A DNA stretch of 64,000 nucleotides from contig NZ_CP134228.1 of assembly GCF_031656215.1 (NCBI RefSeq), positions 868,001-932,000 on the forward strand, given 5' to 3'. This stretch comes from Mesorhizobium koreense (GTDB lineage Bacteria > Pseudomonadota > Alphaproteobacteria > Rhizobiales > Rhizobiaceae). Both the position numbers and the translations under genes were made by a program. The notes below the pieces were generated by a model, which was not told the origin of the DNA, ran no database searches, and was given only the letters and a program-made list of their open reading frames with translations. Positions 46,540-54,123 of the stretch are shown here, piece by piece; the stretch's first letter is position 1, and the number at the start of each line of letters is the position of its first letter.

Positions 46540-46745
46540 TCCGGGAAATCACAAGCTCGACGACGATCGATTTCCTGTTTGAGTGGCCCGAGGACAAGCG
46601 CGACGTACTCTATGAAGCCGCGTTGAATACCTGCTTCATGGCCCATGACGGCCTTAAGCCGGTGAAAGCCGCGAGAGACGCGATACGAGCCTTCGGAGCC
46701 AAGAAAGCATCCTTGAGAAGGAACCTGCGGTCCAGCCCTGGATGA
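46540..46745 (+). pseudogene. DUF982 domain fragment
   Basis: The frame TTIDFLFEWPEDKRDVLYEAALNTCFMAHDGLKPVKAARDAIRAFGAKKASL matches the DUF982 pattern (FL-x-x-W-P ... A-x-x-AF). It has no start of its own; it is fused in sequence to the ArdC remnant. I read it as a 5'-truncated copy of the type of gene that follows at 47017. Confidence 0.55.
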
Positions 46746-47016
46746 TCAAACCCGCATCCGGCGGCCGCGTTCAAGCCTGACGGTATAGTTTTGGCGGTGA
46801 GGCTGCCCCATACTCCACATCGGATCACACCTTTTTCAAAGGATGTGCGGCGAGAATGGCGCGCCTCCGCAGATGTACCAGCCATAATCCACCCCCGTTC
46901 GGACGCGGCCCATTAAGCGGCCTCACATCCTTGAAGCTCAAAACCCGCTGCCTAATTTTTTCGGCGGCGGGTCGCTTCGCTTGCAACAACCAGGCAATGA
47001 GAAACTGGAGGAAGTG

Positions 47017-47307
47017 ATGAATGGTAGGTTCGACAGTCCAATCTATGTGAGGGACGGATTTAGCACCGTCCAGATCGGCGGGATTCCCGAGGCTTTGGCC
47101 TTTCTGAACAAGTGGCCAACGAATAGACGGGGAGTCGTTTACGATTGCGTGCGATGGGGGATGGTCGCCGCGCTGCAGGGCCTTCTCTCTGTAGAGACGG
47201 TTCGAAATGCCTTTGTGGGATGGGCGAGAGCTCATCGTGTGCTCGACCAGAATCAAGCTGGAAACCCCACAGACACCGACGCAGACAGATTTACCCTGGC
47301 AGCATGA
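47017..47307 (+). CDS. DUF982 domain protein
   Basis: Protein of 96 residues from the ATG at 47017, with GGAGGAAG just upstream (an in-frame TTG at 46981 is a less likely start). The DUF982 core is VQIGGIPEALAFLNKWPTNRRGVVYDCVRWGMVAALQGLLSVETVRNAFVGWARAH. These small proteins are abundant on rhizobial plasmids and islands; function unknown. Confidence 0.78.
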   Translation: MNGRFDSPIYVRDGFSTVQIGGIPEALAFLNKWPTNRRGVVYDCVRWGMVAALQGLLSVETVRNAFVGWARAHRVLDQNQAGNPTDTDADRFTLAA

Positions 47308-47321
47308 ATTAGCGGAATCCA

Positions 47322-47591
47322 TCATGCTGCGCCTTTCTGGTCTTCGTTGGGGAGCGCAGGCATCCACTCCGATCCGATCTGGACGCACTGGCGCTGGATG
47401 AGCCGCTTGAAGTCGTCGCGCTGGTCGAGAACCTGACGAGGCGAGAGGCCGGCCCCGACCACTTGGCCGAGGCGAGCCCGCAGCGCCCAATTCAGGAACA
47501 AGTCAGCCTCGTAGCGGGACCGAGCGCCGGCCAGATGCGATAGGAAGCGAGAAGGTTCGCGGGCAAGTAGCTGAAAAGCTAAGCCATCATC
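47322..47591 (-). pseudogene. Start-less coding fragment, family not recognised
   Basis: An 89-codon minus-strand frame reads LAFQLLAREPSRFLSHLAGARSRYEADLFLNWALRARLGQVVGAGLSPRQVLDQRDDFKRLIQ and ends EDQKGAA. It has protein-like composition but no ATG or GTG at its start, and an upstream stop at 47592-47594. It may be the C-terminal end of a truncated gene. The rest of the gap to 47,754 shows nothing I can support. Confidence 0.35.
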
Positions 47592-47754
47592 CTATCTTTG
47601 CTGTTCCGGAAGAGGAATCCTTTCCGATCCAGGAGCTCCTGAAGAGGCTAAGTGACGCTGAAAGCGGTGGCCGCGGCAGCCACTGCGGCGCACAGATGTT
47701 CACCAAAAACGGAGGGAGCCGTCGCCGCCCTCCGGCTCGTGTTGGCTAGGTGCC

Positions 47755-47997
47755 TCAGCCGGACTGAGGTACCTCGTCTTCTCCATTCTTTGCCGGATCG
47801 GATAACACACCGAAGTCCTGCGACTTCGCACCCTGGCCGTTGAGCATACCTTCTGCCATCAAGCCCCTTCGCAGCAGCTCGCGTACGGCCGCTGCCCTGC
47901 TCGGCATGCGTTGTTCAAAGCGCCAATCCTCCAGGGCGGTAAGCTCCTCCACGCTCAGCATAATCTGCAGTCGTTCCGGGCGTTCTAAATCAGCCAT
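47755..47997 (-). CDS. Small ribbon-helix-helix-like protein
   Basis: Protein of 80 residues from the ATG at 47997 (GGAGGCAGTG upstream; ATG at 48009 also possible). The N-terminal ERLQIMLSVEELTALEDWRFEQRMPSRAAAVRELLRRGL is a short strand, a helix, and a second helix, like CopG/Arc-type DNA-binding proteins. The tail is polar. No partner toxin is adjacent. An EcfG-type promoter lies 47 bases upstream, so it may be a stress-induced regulator. Confidence 0.75.
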   Translation of the reverse strand: MADLERPERLQIMLSVEELTALEDWRFEQRMPSRAAAVRELLRRGLMAEGMLNGQGAKSQDFGVLSDPAKNGEDEVPQSG

Positions 47998-48043
47998 CAC
48001 TGCCTCCATCAGCGGAATGCCACGATTACAAGAATGAGTAATA

Positions 48044-48069
48044 AACGTAGAATATAGCGAATTAGTTCC
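48044..48069 (-). promoter_or_regulatory. EcfG-type promoter before the RHH-like gene
   Basis: Minus strand GGAAC (48069-48065), 17-base spacer, CGTT (48047-48044), 47 bases before the start codon at 47997. Confidence 0.65.
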
Positions 48070-48250
48070 TTGCTGAAAAGGTCGGTTTAACGGTGGAGCC
48101 TCACCATACCGAAAGAGCACCTTATTGGTAGAGGCCGCAATATTATAACTCTCTGTATATATTGAAGTTTTTCGAATTAACGTTTGCCACCTAGCGCATT
48201 CTGGCGCACTATAGGTCGTTCAGGGCGACGGCAGCGAAAGGCGATACGCA

Positions 48251-48538
48251 ATGCTCCGCTTCATACCTGACGGGCTTAACGAAGAGGTGCTGGAAAGCGT
48301 CAACGCCGCGATGGCGAAGCAAAAGATCGTGAACATTACAATGATCCTCGATGCCATCGTCCGTCGCCATAAACTCAAGGGCTGGGCCTGCAAAGGGCTA
48401 GAGGAACTGATCCTAAATGTGGCTCTTCAACAGGGCTGCGCCATAGAGTTCGGCAGGTTTTGGCAGGGAGATTTTGTTCCCGCCGGCTACACGGTATTAG
48501 AAATCGATCTCATACCGGAACAGCAAAAACTGATGTGA
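48251..48538 (+). CDS. Hypothetical protein (95 aa)
   Basis: Protein of 95 residues, start MLRFIPDGLNEEVLESVNAA. It is helix-rich in the first 60 residues (MAKQKIVNITMILDAIVRRHKLKGWACKGLEELILNVALQQGCAIEFG), with a short hydrophobic, strand-like C-terminus. Two cysteines; no signal or membrane segment. I do not recognise a family. It is divergent from the RHH-like gene. The sequence before it is AT-rich compared with the surroundings, in keeping with a promoter region. Confidence 0.55.
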   Translation: MLRFIPDGLNEEVLESVNAAMAKQKIVNITMILDAIVRRHKLKGWACKGLEELILNVALQQGCAIEFGRFWQGDFVPAGYTVLEIDLIPEQQKLM

Positions 48539-48625
48539 AGCCCTCAGCTTGGAGGTGGTTCCCCTCAAGATCCTGGATGACCAGTGATTTGGCTCCGCAA
48601 TTGCGAAGAATATGCTGGGATCGGG

Positions 48626-48904
48626 CTAAGGACTGCTCTGGCTGGTCGTCAAATGAAGGCTTGTTCCAAGCAAGGAAGCCCCCTTGCCGTTAGCGGACGG
48701 ACCTCGGCCCACCTGTTCGGCCTCGTGTGGGCTGAGGCGGATCTTGTATCGGTAGAGCGACTTTCGGCAATTAATCCCGCTGGCCCTGATCGTAAGGACG
48801 ACCTCGCCATTGTGGCCGAATTCAAGCTCGGTTTCGTCCAGCGGCTTGTCATAGATGGTGAAAGAATTTCCCGATCGTCTCGCCGGGCCGACTTCTATGT
48901 GCAT
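48626..48904 (-). CDS. Small protein, paralogue of the one at 61640
   Basis: Protein of 92 residues from the ATG at 48904 (GAGGGTTGT upstream). MHIEVGPARR, then TIYDKPL, GEVVLTIRASGI and SLYRYKIRLSPHEAEQVGRG align over about 65 residues with the 82-residue protein encoded at 61640-61888. The pattern suggests a small beta-rich fold with a terminal helix. No known family. An exact EcfG-type promoter lies 30 bases upstream. The two copies are about 13 kb apart in the same island. Confidence 0.72.
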   Translation of the reverse strand: MHIEVGPARRSGNSFTIYDKPLDETELEFGHNGEVVLTIRASGINCRKSLYRYKIRLSPHEAEQVGRGPSANGKGASLLGTSLHLTTSQSSP

Positions 48905-48933
48905 ACAACCCTCCCGTGTTTTTGGATCGCAAA

Positions 48934-48958
48934 AACGCGAACATGCAAAAAAAGTTCC
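48934..48958 (-). promoter_or_regulatory. EcfG-type promoter before the small paralogue gene
   Basis: Minus strand GGAAC (48958-48954), 16-base spacer, CGTT (48937-48934); exact consensus, -10 element 30 bases before the start codon at 48904. Confidence 0.8.
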
Positions 48959-49162
48959 CAAACCCGAAAACCGCTACCGAGCCAGCATGTCATGCAATGT
49001 CACGTCGGCCTGATGATGAAGCGGCGATTGGCGTCGACGCACTGTCCGGTTAGTGCAACCGAAATGGCAACATCAACGTTGATGGGAGCGTGCCTACGCC
49101 GCCGGAGAGCGCATCATTTGAAGGAGACCAAGTTCTAAAGCGCCAATCTGGGATGACCAGCC

Positions 49163-49276
49163 ATGAAGTCCAAGAGACGTAACAACGTTCTTGACCTGGG
49201 ACTGGCCGTTGAACTGGTGCTGGTGCTTGTCTTAGCCCTGATCGTGCTTACCTTCCTCGCGGGGATCTGGACTTAG
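49163..49276 (+). CDS. Small single-span membrane protein (37 aa)
   Basis: MKSKRRNNVLDLGLAVELVL begins a 37-residue frame with a basic N-terminus and one membrane helix (LVLALIVLTFLAG) ending IWT. No strong ribosome-binding site is seen. The charge distribution favours an N-in single-span protein. Family unknown. Confidence 0.5.
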   Translation: MKSKRRNNVLDLGLAVELVLVLVLALIVLTFLAGIWT

Positions 49277-49453
49277 TTTCTCAGTTGTGGCAGTCCGAGG
49301 GCGTGCCGCTTTCTTTCTTTTGGAGCTTTTCCAGCAGCTGGCGAAACTCTGCGGGCTGATCTTTTGGAACGACAAATCGGGATGCAAGGCGAGGTGTTTG
49401 GCCACGCCGGACGCGCTCCCTGCCGCTCGTCTCGTACATCATAGTTTCCAATC

Positions 49454-49511
49454 AAAAGCCCGCCGGCGAAGCCAGCGGGCCCGTCGAGGATGCTGCCGGG
49501 GAGAACAGCAT
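49454..49511 (-). ncRNA. Candidate stress-induced small RNA A
   Basis: An EcfG-type promoter (49518-49542, minus) has no protein gene behind it. About 60 bases downstream is a strong terminator: stem GCCCGCTGGC / GCCGGCGGGC with loop TTC and TTTT. The body contains GCAGCAT followed by CCTC. The same order (promoter, GCAGCAT...CCTC, near-identical terminator) recurs at 53251-53316. No ORF of meaningful size lies in between. Confidence 0.5.
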
Positions 49512-49517
49512 ATCAGT

Positions 49518-49542
49518 AACTTCTAACGGAGCGGATCGTTCC
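49518..49542 (-). promoter_or_regulatory. EcfG-type promoter for candidate small RNA A
   Basis: Minus strand GGAAC (49542-49538), 16-base spacer, AGTT (49521-49518). The -10 differs from CGTT at the first base but keeps GTT. Confidence 0.55.
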
Positions 49543-49552
49543 CGCCAAACTG

Positions 49553-49583
49553 AAAAAAAACCTGCCACCTTTCGGCGGGGCAA
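49553..49583 (-). terminator. Terminator hairpin, repeat family B
   Basis: On the minus strand TGCCCCGCC-GAAA-GGTGGCA is followed by eight T. Nearly the same hairpin (CCGCTGCCGAAAGGTGGCGGGG) occurs at 52400 and 62048. It probably ends the minus-strand transcript of the gene at 49780-50040. The 200 bases between it and that gene hold only a start-less plus-strand frame ending at 49783. Confidence 0.65.
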
Positions 49584-49779
49584 GTCAGGATCGGCCGTAC
49601 CATCGAGAACGGCAAGGGGGATTTGGCGCAGCAGAAGGCGACGTCAAGCCTTCCGGTAAGCATAGATCACGCCGGCGTCTCGCACAGCTTGCCGTGCTCG
49701 ATCTCGCCGCAATTGGAGCATTCGTGCTGTTCGTCGGGCATCCGGTCGCGAAGGTCTGGTTGCTGGCGCGCCCCTGGTT

Positions 49780-50040
49780 CTAGCCGTCCTGGCCGCTCAT
49801 ATCTCGGCATTGCGACATCGGCGCGTGGTGCGGCTGTTCGCAGTCTTCCGACCGATCGTTCAGTACGTTCAGCGTGCGCACGGCCTGCCGATTCAATTCC
49901 AGAACGGCAGCATAGTGCGGGCCGGATGGGGCCAGGTTCCTCATCGCCCTTTGGCCAGCTGCCTTCAGCTTATCGGCGCATGCCTCGATCTCGCGCAAGT
50001 CGCTGCCGTTGATCTTTTCGTATCGCTTGTGCCTGACCAT
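49780..50040 (-). CDS. Hypothetical protein (86 aa)
   Basis: Protein of 86 residues with GGTGGAGC just before the ATG. The sequence is helix-rich (SDLREIEACADKLKAAGQRAMRNLAP, AAVLELNRQAVRTLNVLNDRSED) with a polar, His/Met-rich tail. No signal or membrane segment. Family not recognised. The position between small stress-type genes is the only hint of its role. Confidence 0.6.
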   Translation of the reverse strand: MVRHKRYEKINGSDLREIEACADKLKAAGQRAMRNLAPSGPHYAAVLELNRQAVRTLNVLNDRSEDCEQPHHAPMSQCRDMSGQDG

Positions 50041-50155
50041 GCTCCACCGCTACCTTGAGAACAAAGTAGGAACTTATTCCGGTGTAAAACCGGACGCAAG
50101 TGGTTGACTCGCTCAACCCTGACGCGCACTTTCGCGGCGGGCTTGGGAGAGAAAT

Positions 50156-50494
50156 ATGAAACTCAGAAGTATTGTCGGGGTCGCGCTGGCATGCGCGTCG
50201 CTGAGCGCTTGCGCGAAGAACCCGGAATCGATCGCGCCGATGACGATGCCTATAAATGCCTATTCTGGTCTCGACTGCAGACAATTGGGCAGCGAGCATC
50301 AGAAGACTTCGCTTCAGCTACAACAGGTCGAAGCGGCGCAGCGCCAGGCTGTCACGGGAGATGCTGTTGGCGTCTTCCTGATCGGTGTCCCGGTGAGCAG
50401 CCTGTCGGGCTCAGACCGCGCTGGCGAGGTTGCCCAATACAAGGGCGAAATGGTCGCCATCGAATCCGCCCAGCGCAATCGGCACTGTATGTAG
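50156..50494 (+). CDS. Small lipoprotein (112 aa)
   Basis: Protein of 112 residues with a lipoprotein signal MKLRSIVGVALACASLSAC (lipobox LSAC, Cys19). The mature part has a helical Gln-rich region (LDCRQLGSEHQKTSLQLQQVEAAQRQAV), a hydrophobic glycine-containing stretch (VGVFLIGVPVSSLSG) and a final helix (EVAQYKGEMVAIESAQRNRHC). GGGAGAAAT precedes the start. This arrangement is common in small rhizobial envelope lipoproteins; function unknown. Confidence 0.78.
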   Translation: MKLRSIVGVALACASLSACAKNPESIAPMTMPINAYSGLDCRQLGSEHQKTSLQLQQVEAAQRQAVTGDAVGVFLIGVPVSSLSGSDRAGEVAQYKGEMVAIESAQRNRHCM

Positions 50495-50521
50495 GCACGG
50501 TAACAGAGGAAGGGATGCGCA

Positions 50522-50767
50522 ATGGTCATGGTCGCCTTACCGAAGAGGCCGGAGTTGTATCCTGACAGGCTAACCGACTGCGAATTCGCGTTGGAGTCTG
50601 GGTTTCACGATCTGATGAGATTGGCGTTCGCAGCCGGTTGGGCACCGGGAGAGATTTCGCAGGCGCTACTAAGACTGATAGCAGCAGAGAGGTCCGAGGA
50701 GCGCGAGGAGGCTAAGCTTGTCGCCTACTTGGCGATTGCGCGAGCTATGGAGCAGGCGCGGCAATGA
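50522..50767 (+). CDS. Hypothetical protein (81 aa)
   Basis: Protein of 81 residues beginning MVMVALPKRPELYPDRLTDC. The remainder is mostly helical with FHDLMRLAFAAGWAPGEISQALLRLIAAERSEEREEAKLVAYLAIARAMEQ. The GW-x-x-x-E-I-x-x-AL pattern is seen in many small rhizobial proteins. It overlaps the next gene by four bases (ATGA), so the two form an operon, and follows the lipoprotein gene by 27 bases. Confidence 0.65.
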   Translation: MVMVALPKRPELYPDRLTDCEFALESGFHDLMRLAFAAGWAPGEISQALLRLIAAERSEEREEAKLVAYLAIARAMEQARQ

Positions 50768-50928
50768 GCGAAGATCCCACCTCCTCGGCCGAAGAGCCCA
50801 TCCGAGTGCCAACCGGGGTCATCCCGCATTGGTGCGAGCACCCGGGCTGCAAGCGCTGGGGTTGCTTCGGCGAGCCGCACGGCAAGAAAACGCGCTGGTA
50901 TTGCGGCGAGCATCGTGGAAACGGATAA
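50764..50928 (+). CDS. Small Cys/His-rich zinc-finger-like protein (54 aa)
   Basis: Protein of 54 residues starting MSEDPTSSAEEPIRVPTGVI. The C-terminal half, HWCEHPGCKRWGCFGEPHGKKTRWYCGEH, holds four cysteines and four histidines in a spacing that could bind zinc (C-x4-C-x4-C ... C-x2-H). It is too short for the 60-residue threshold of ordinary gene finding. It is translationally coupled to the preceding gene by an ATGA overlap. Confidence 0.65.
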   Translation: MSEDPTSSAEEPIRVPTGVIPHWCEHPGCKRWGCFGEPHGKKTRWYCGEHRGNG

Positions 50929-51101
50929 GCTTGCGGCGAAGCTCGTCTTTTCGATCGCTTGGACGGATTTATTGCCTCTGGCCAAAGAAGCTCCTACGTC
51001 TGATCGAGAATGGATGAAGCCATGTCCGACAACATCCCCGCCACGGCGAGCCGCAGCGCGCAATGGAGCGGCGCGGTAGTAGAGACAAGGAATGGTAGGT
51101 T

Positions 51102-51644
51102 ATGCCAGATAAGGCCTACACCAGCACTGCCAAGGCGCTGCATTGGACCATTCTGGCTTTGCTCATCGTTCAGTTCGGCCTCGCATGGTCCATGCCGCAC
51201 ATCGGTCGTGATACTCCCGTCACAACCCTGATCAGCCTGCATTTTTCCTTCGGCGTGCTGATCCTCCTGGTGGCTGTCCTGCGGCTCGCGTGGCGCATCG
51301 GCCACGGAGAGCCCGAACCGGAAAACGGGATTCCGCAATGGCAAACGATGCTGGCGCGTATCGTCCACTGGCTCCTCTACGTGCTGTTATTTGTCCTGCC
51401 CGTGCTCGGCTGGATCAACGCTTCCTGGCGTGGCATGCCGGTTTCGTTTTTCGATCTTTTCACGATGCCGAAGATCATGGCCACCCGCGCGGCCGGCTGG
51501 GCGTGGACGGGTGATGTTCATGAATTCCTGTCCGAATATGTCCTGCTTACCTTGGTGGGCTTGCATGTGGTCGCCGCGATCTACCACCATTTCGTCCGAG
51601 GAGACCGCGTTTTACGAAGGATGCTGCCCGGAACGTCACGATAG
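51102..51644 (+). CDS. Cytochrome b561
   Basis: Di-haem membrane protein of 180 residues with four membrane helices. Haem-ligand histidines fit ALHWTILALLIVQFGLAW (helix 1), LISLHFSFGVLILLVAVLRLAWR (helix 2), VHWLLYVLLFVLPVLGW (helix 3) and LVGLHVVAAIYHHFV (helix 4). GMPVSFFDLFTMP is the usual loop. It passes electrons from ubiquinol, often to superoxide (CybB type), and may protect against oxidative stress. It is followed by a terminator. The 173 bases before it hold no gene. Confidence 0.9.
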   Translation: MPDKAYTSTAKALHWTILALLIVQFGLAWSMPHIGRDTPVTTLISLHFSFGVLILLVAVLRLAWRIGHGEPEPENGIPQWQTMLARIVHWLLYVLLFVLPVLGWINASWRGMPVSFFDLFTMPKIMATRAAGWAWTGDVHEFLSEYVLLTLVGLHVVAAIYHHFVRGDRVLRRMLPGTSR

Positions 51645-51646
51645 AA

Positions 51647-51678
51647 AGCCCCGCCGACCGGCGAGGAAAGGCGGGGCT
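51647..51678 (+). terminator. Terminator after the cytochrome b561 gene
   Basis: AGCCCCGCC (51647-51655) and GGCGGGGCT (51670-51678) form a perfect nine-base stem just behind the stop codon; the T-run is short (CTCGTTT). Confidence 0.6.
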
Positions 51679-51985
51679 CTCGTTTCGCTCTCATCAGCAA
51701 CAGGCAAATGTCAGCTGCGCAAAGCGACGACGCGATACAAACAGCCGCCTATCGCTGAAAGTTCCAATGGAACCGTGACCCGGACCAATGCCGGGGCAGC
51801 GTCAGACCAAGGTCCCACAGCTCCTCGCCAATGATCCGGGTTAGCTTGAGGTAGCGGTCAAAGCTGAACCGACCGCAACAACGGCCCGGTCGCCTCTGTT
51901 CCCACACTACCCCAGGCGGCCGGGCTTACTCAAAATGCGCGTCTGTTTCTGCAGCACGCAAAAAGGCCCCGAAAGGGGAGCAATA
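51679..51985. other. 307-base region without a supported gene
   Basis: A minus-strand frame from a GTG at 51907 to 51749 (52 residues, containing TRIIGEELWDLGLTLPRHW) is the only candidate and has no ribosome-binding site or family. A hairpin CCCC-GAAA-GGGG at 51967-51978 includes the ribosome-binding site of the next gene. Confidence 0.4.
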
Positions 51986-52348
51986 ATGAAGACGGCAACG
52001 ACAGAAGTCCGGTTCGATGAGACTACCTGCGAGGTTATCGTCGAGGTCACGGACAACGCGGGGACAAGGGAGACGATTAGAGTAGGGTTAGATGCGGCGG
52101 AGGCGATCTTCGACACATTTGCAGCGGAAGCGGGGAATGCTCCGAAGATCGAGGATCCCATAGGAGTTCATAGTGTGGCTGGCCTTACCGCGCAGCCGTT
52201 CGATGGCGAGCTTCATCTATATCTGGAACTGGCTGACGGTACGGAAGGAGTCTTCGTTCTTACCGCGCCAGGCAAAGACGTCCGACAAGTAGAGACCGTA
52301 TCGAACGCCATACGCGATGCGATCCACCGTCTGGTTGCGATGCACTGA
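51986..52348 (+). CDS. Hypothetical protein (120 aa)
   Basis: Protein of 120 residues from the ATG at 51986, with AGGGGAG seven bases upstream; that site lies in a small GAAA-capped hairpin and may be partly masked. The sequence is acidic and alternates strand-like segments (ATTEVRFDETTCEVIVEVTD, TRETIRVGLDAAEAIFDTF, ELHLYLELADGTEGVFVLTAPG) with a final helix (VSNAIRDAIHRLVAMH). It is soluble; no family recognised. Confidence 0.65.
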   Translation: MKTATTEVRFDETTCEVIVEVTDNAGTRETIRVGLDAAEAIFDTFAAEAGNAPKIEDPIGVHSVAGLTAQPFDGELHLYLELADGTEGVFVLTAPGKDVRQVETVSNAIRDAIHRLVAMH

Positions 52349-52399
52349 AGCGCGCGGACCATGACGTTTTGACTAGAGCCAGAGATACCGCCAAAAAGC

Positions 52400-52431
52400 A
52401 AAAAAGCCCCGCCACCTTTCGGCAGCGGGGC
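52400..52431 (-). terminator. Terminator hairpin, repeat family B
   Basis: Minus strand GCCCCGCTGCC-GAAA-GGTGGCGGGGC followed by six T, 19 bases behind the stop of the outer-membrane protein gene. It differs by only a base or two from the hairpin at 62048. Confidence 0.82.
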
Positions 52432-52449
52432 ATAATCAAAACAGCGAGG

Positions 52450-53118
52450 TCAAAACTTGTAGTTCAGGCCGATCCGCACGCTGTCATTACGCCATTGCCC
52501 TCGGGATTCGTCTATGGTGCCACCAAAATAGGTGTCTTTACCGAGATCGACATGCAGGTATTCAAGTTTGGCGGTCAGATGATCGGTGAAGGCATATTCC
52601 ACGCCTGCGCCCGCAGCCCATCCGAACGCTGTATGGCTTTCGGAAATAGCAGGCAAGACACCCCCTGGTGACCACAATTTCACTCTTCCGAAAGCCGTCC
52701 CTCCCGTCACATAAGGCATGAAACGATCAATCGCATAGCCGAGGCGCGGCCGAACCGTTCCCAGCCATGTCACTTTCGAATGGCATTCATAGGCGGGGTT
52801 CGGGCAAACGGTGACGCCTTTGGCATCCAGCCATGACAGGTCGCCTTCAATGCCGAGAACGACATTATTGGGAAACTGCCAATTATATCCAAAAGTGGCT
52901 CCGATGCCGCCCCCATCGGCGTGATGATCGGCATTCGTACCACCAGGATTAATGAACTCCCAGTCGGTGCGTCCCCAATTGTAGCTGCCGACAACACCAA
53001 GATAGGCGCCGGTCCAGTTAAAGGATGCGACGGGCATCGTTGCCATCGCATCTGCGGACCATGCCGGCGTCGAAGCGACAAGGAGCATCGCTGCTCCGGC
53101 AAGTAGACAAGCTCTCAT
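52450..53118 (-). CDS. Outer-membrane beta-barrel protein (Omp25/Omp31 type)
   Basis: Protein of 222 residues from the ATG at 53118, start MRACLLAGAAMLLVASTPAWSA (signal peptide, cleavage after WSA). The mature protein begins with the porin-family phrase FNWTGAYLGVVGSYNWGRTDW and continues as alternating amphipathic strands (GIGATFGYNWQF, VVLGIEGDLSWLD, TVRPRLGYAIDRFMPYVTGGTAFG, GWAAGAGVEYAFTDHLTAKLEYLHVDLG). It ends in RIGLNYKF, the terminal Phe needed for barrel assembly. It belongs to the Omp25/RopB group common in Rhizobiales. A terminator follows directly. Confidence 0.9.
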   Translation of the reverse strand: MRACLLAGAAMLLVASTPAWSADAMATMPVASFNWTGAYLGVVGSYNWGRTDWEFINPGGTNADHHADGGGIGATFGYNWQFPNNVVLGIEGDLSWLDAKGVTVCPNPAYECHSKVTWLGTVRPRLGYAIDRFMPYVTGGTAFGRVKLWSPGGVLPAISESHTAFGWAAGAGVEYAFTDHLTAKLEYLHVDLGKDTYFGGTIDESRGQWRNDSVRIGLNYKF

Positions 53119-53250
53119 GATTACCCCCCAATTGAAGTGGCCAAAGCAGTACGCCTGCTTTTGACCTTCAACAACCAAGACGCGCAAAAAATCGGTAGTG
53201 TGTTGCAGATTTGTCCGGAAGCTCGACGCCCGGCGTGGCCTTGAAACACA

Positions 53251-53316
53251 AAAAGCCCGCCGGCCGGAGCCAGCGGGCAGGATCAAGAGGGAATGCTGCT
53301 TGGCGCAAAGCACCCA
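53251..53316 (-). ncRNA. Candidate stress-induced small RNA B
   Basis: An EcfG-type promoter (53323-53347, minus) is followed about 65 bases later by the terminator GCCCGCTGGC / GCCGGCGGGC with loop TCCG and TTTTT. The stem is the same as in candidate RNA A, and GCAGCATTCCCTC matches its GCAGCAT-CCTC body. The outer-membrane protein gene starts 130 bases beyond the terminator, so this promoter probably does not serve it. No ORF is present. Confidence 0.55.
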
Positions 53317-53322
53317 CGATCG

Positions 53323-53347
53323 AACATCCTGCTGAGAGGATTGTTCC
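53323..53347 (-). promoter_or_regulatory. EcfG-type promoter for candidate small RNA B
   Basis: Minus strand GGAAC (53347-53343), 16-base spacer, TGTT (53326-53323). Confidence 0.6.
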
Positions 53348-53419
53348 CGCCCGAAACGCAAAAGAGCCCGCCGCCTCATGAGGAGCGACGGCCTGACGGT
53401 TTGTAAAGGAGTAGGCAGA

Positions 53420-53901
53420 CTAGTTGCCGCTCATCTTGGCGATCTGTTTGAGTCCGGCTTTGTAAATGTCGCTGATCACAGTCTTGGCTTCGGCGTCCGA
53501 TTTGCCTTTCGCATCGAAGCTGCCCTTCCAGTCCACCCTGGTTCCATCTCCGTCAGCCGAAACACTGATCGTGGCGCGGTAGTTCTCGACAGGAAGTGGA
53601 GTTTCGATGACGCATATGTGTAACTGGTCTCCGTTTTCTCTACGAGTTTCTCCTTGATCGTTCCGCCGTCAGTGGCAGTGAGTGTGCGGTAGGTCGCACC
53701 TGCCTCGTCGGTTTGCTCGCATTTTGACACGGACGGATACCATACCTGAATAGCACAGAAATCGCCGATCTTTTGCCAGACGGCGTCCGGTGTTCCGGCC
53801 ACAGTGGCGGAACTGGCGACCTCCAGTGCGGCGGCCGGCCCGACCAAAACACCCGTCGCGGCGATAGCGGACGACAGGATTCTTAGCGTTCTTTTTGTCA
53901 T
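53420..53901 (-). pseudogene. Frameshifted secreted SRPBCC-family protein gene
   Basis: The ATG at 53901 gives MTKRTLRILSSAIAATGVLV (signal peptide) and a SRPBCC/polyketide-cyclase start (VASSATVAGTPDAVWQKIGDFCAIQVWYPSVSKCEQ). After TSYTYA near 53,612 the normal continuation, IETPLPVENYRATISVSADGDGTRVDWKGSFDAKGKSDAEAKTVISDIYKAGLKQIAKMSGN, is in another frame and ends at the TAG 53422-53420. A single-base change explains it. The unshifted frame runs to 53476 with an unrelated tail. A hairpin terminator lies behind it (about 53,360-53,390). Confidence 0.8.
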
Positions 53902-54123
53902 CTGCGGATTCCTCTCTACGACGGACCCCGCCACCATCTATTCTCACACAATTGTCGGCGTCCCGACAGCGCCACACTGGGCGGAATACAGGACAGTTCG
54001 GAAGGTACGATTGCACGATCGGAGGAACGGTCAACTTATCTGAGGTAGGTTACGGTGGTTTCTCCATCAGCTTATCGTGCTCGATGGGCAGCAACGTTGT
54101 CCTCGCAAAAACGTTGTTCTCCC

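Noticed and set aside
51749-51907. 52-residue minus-strand frame from GTG
   Set aside because: No ribosome-binding site and no recognised family; mentioned only in the gap entry.
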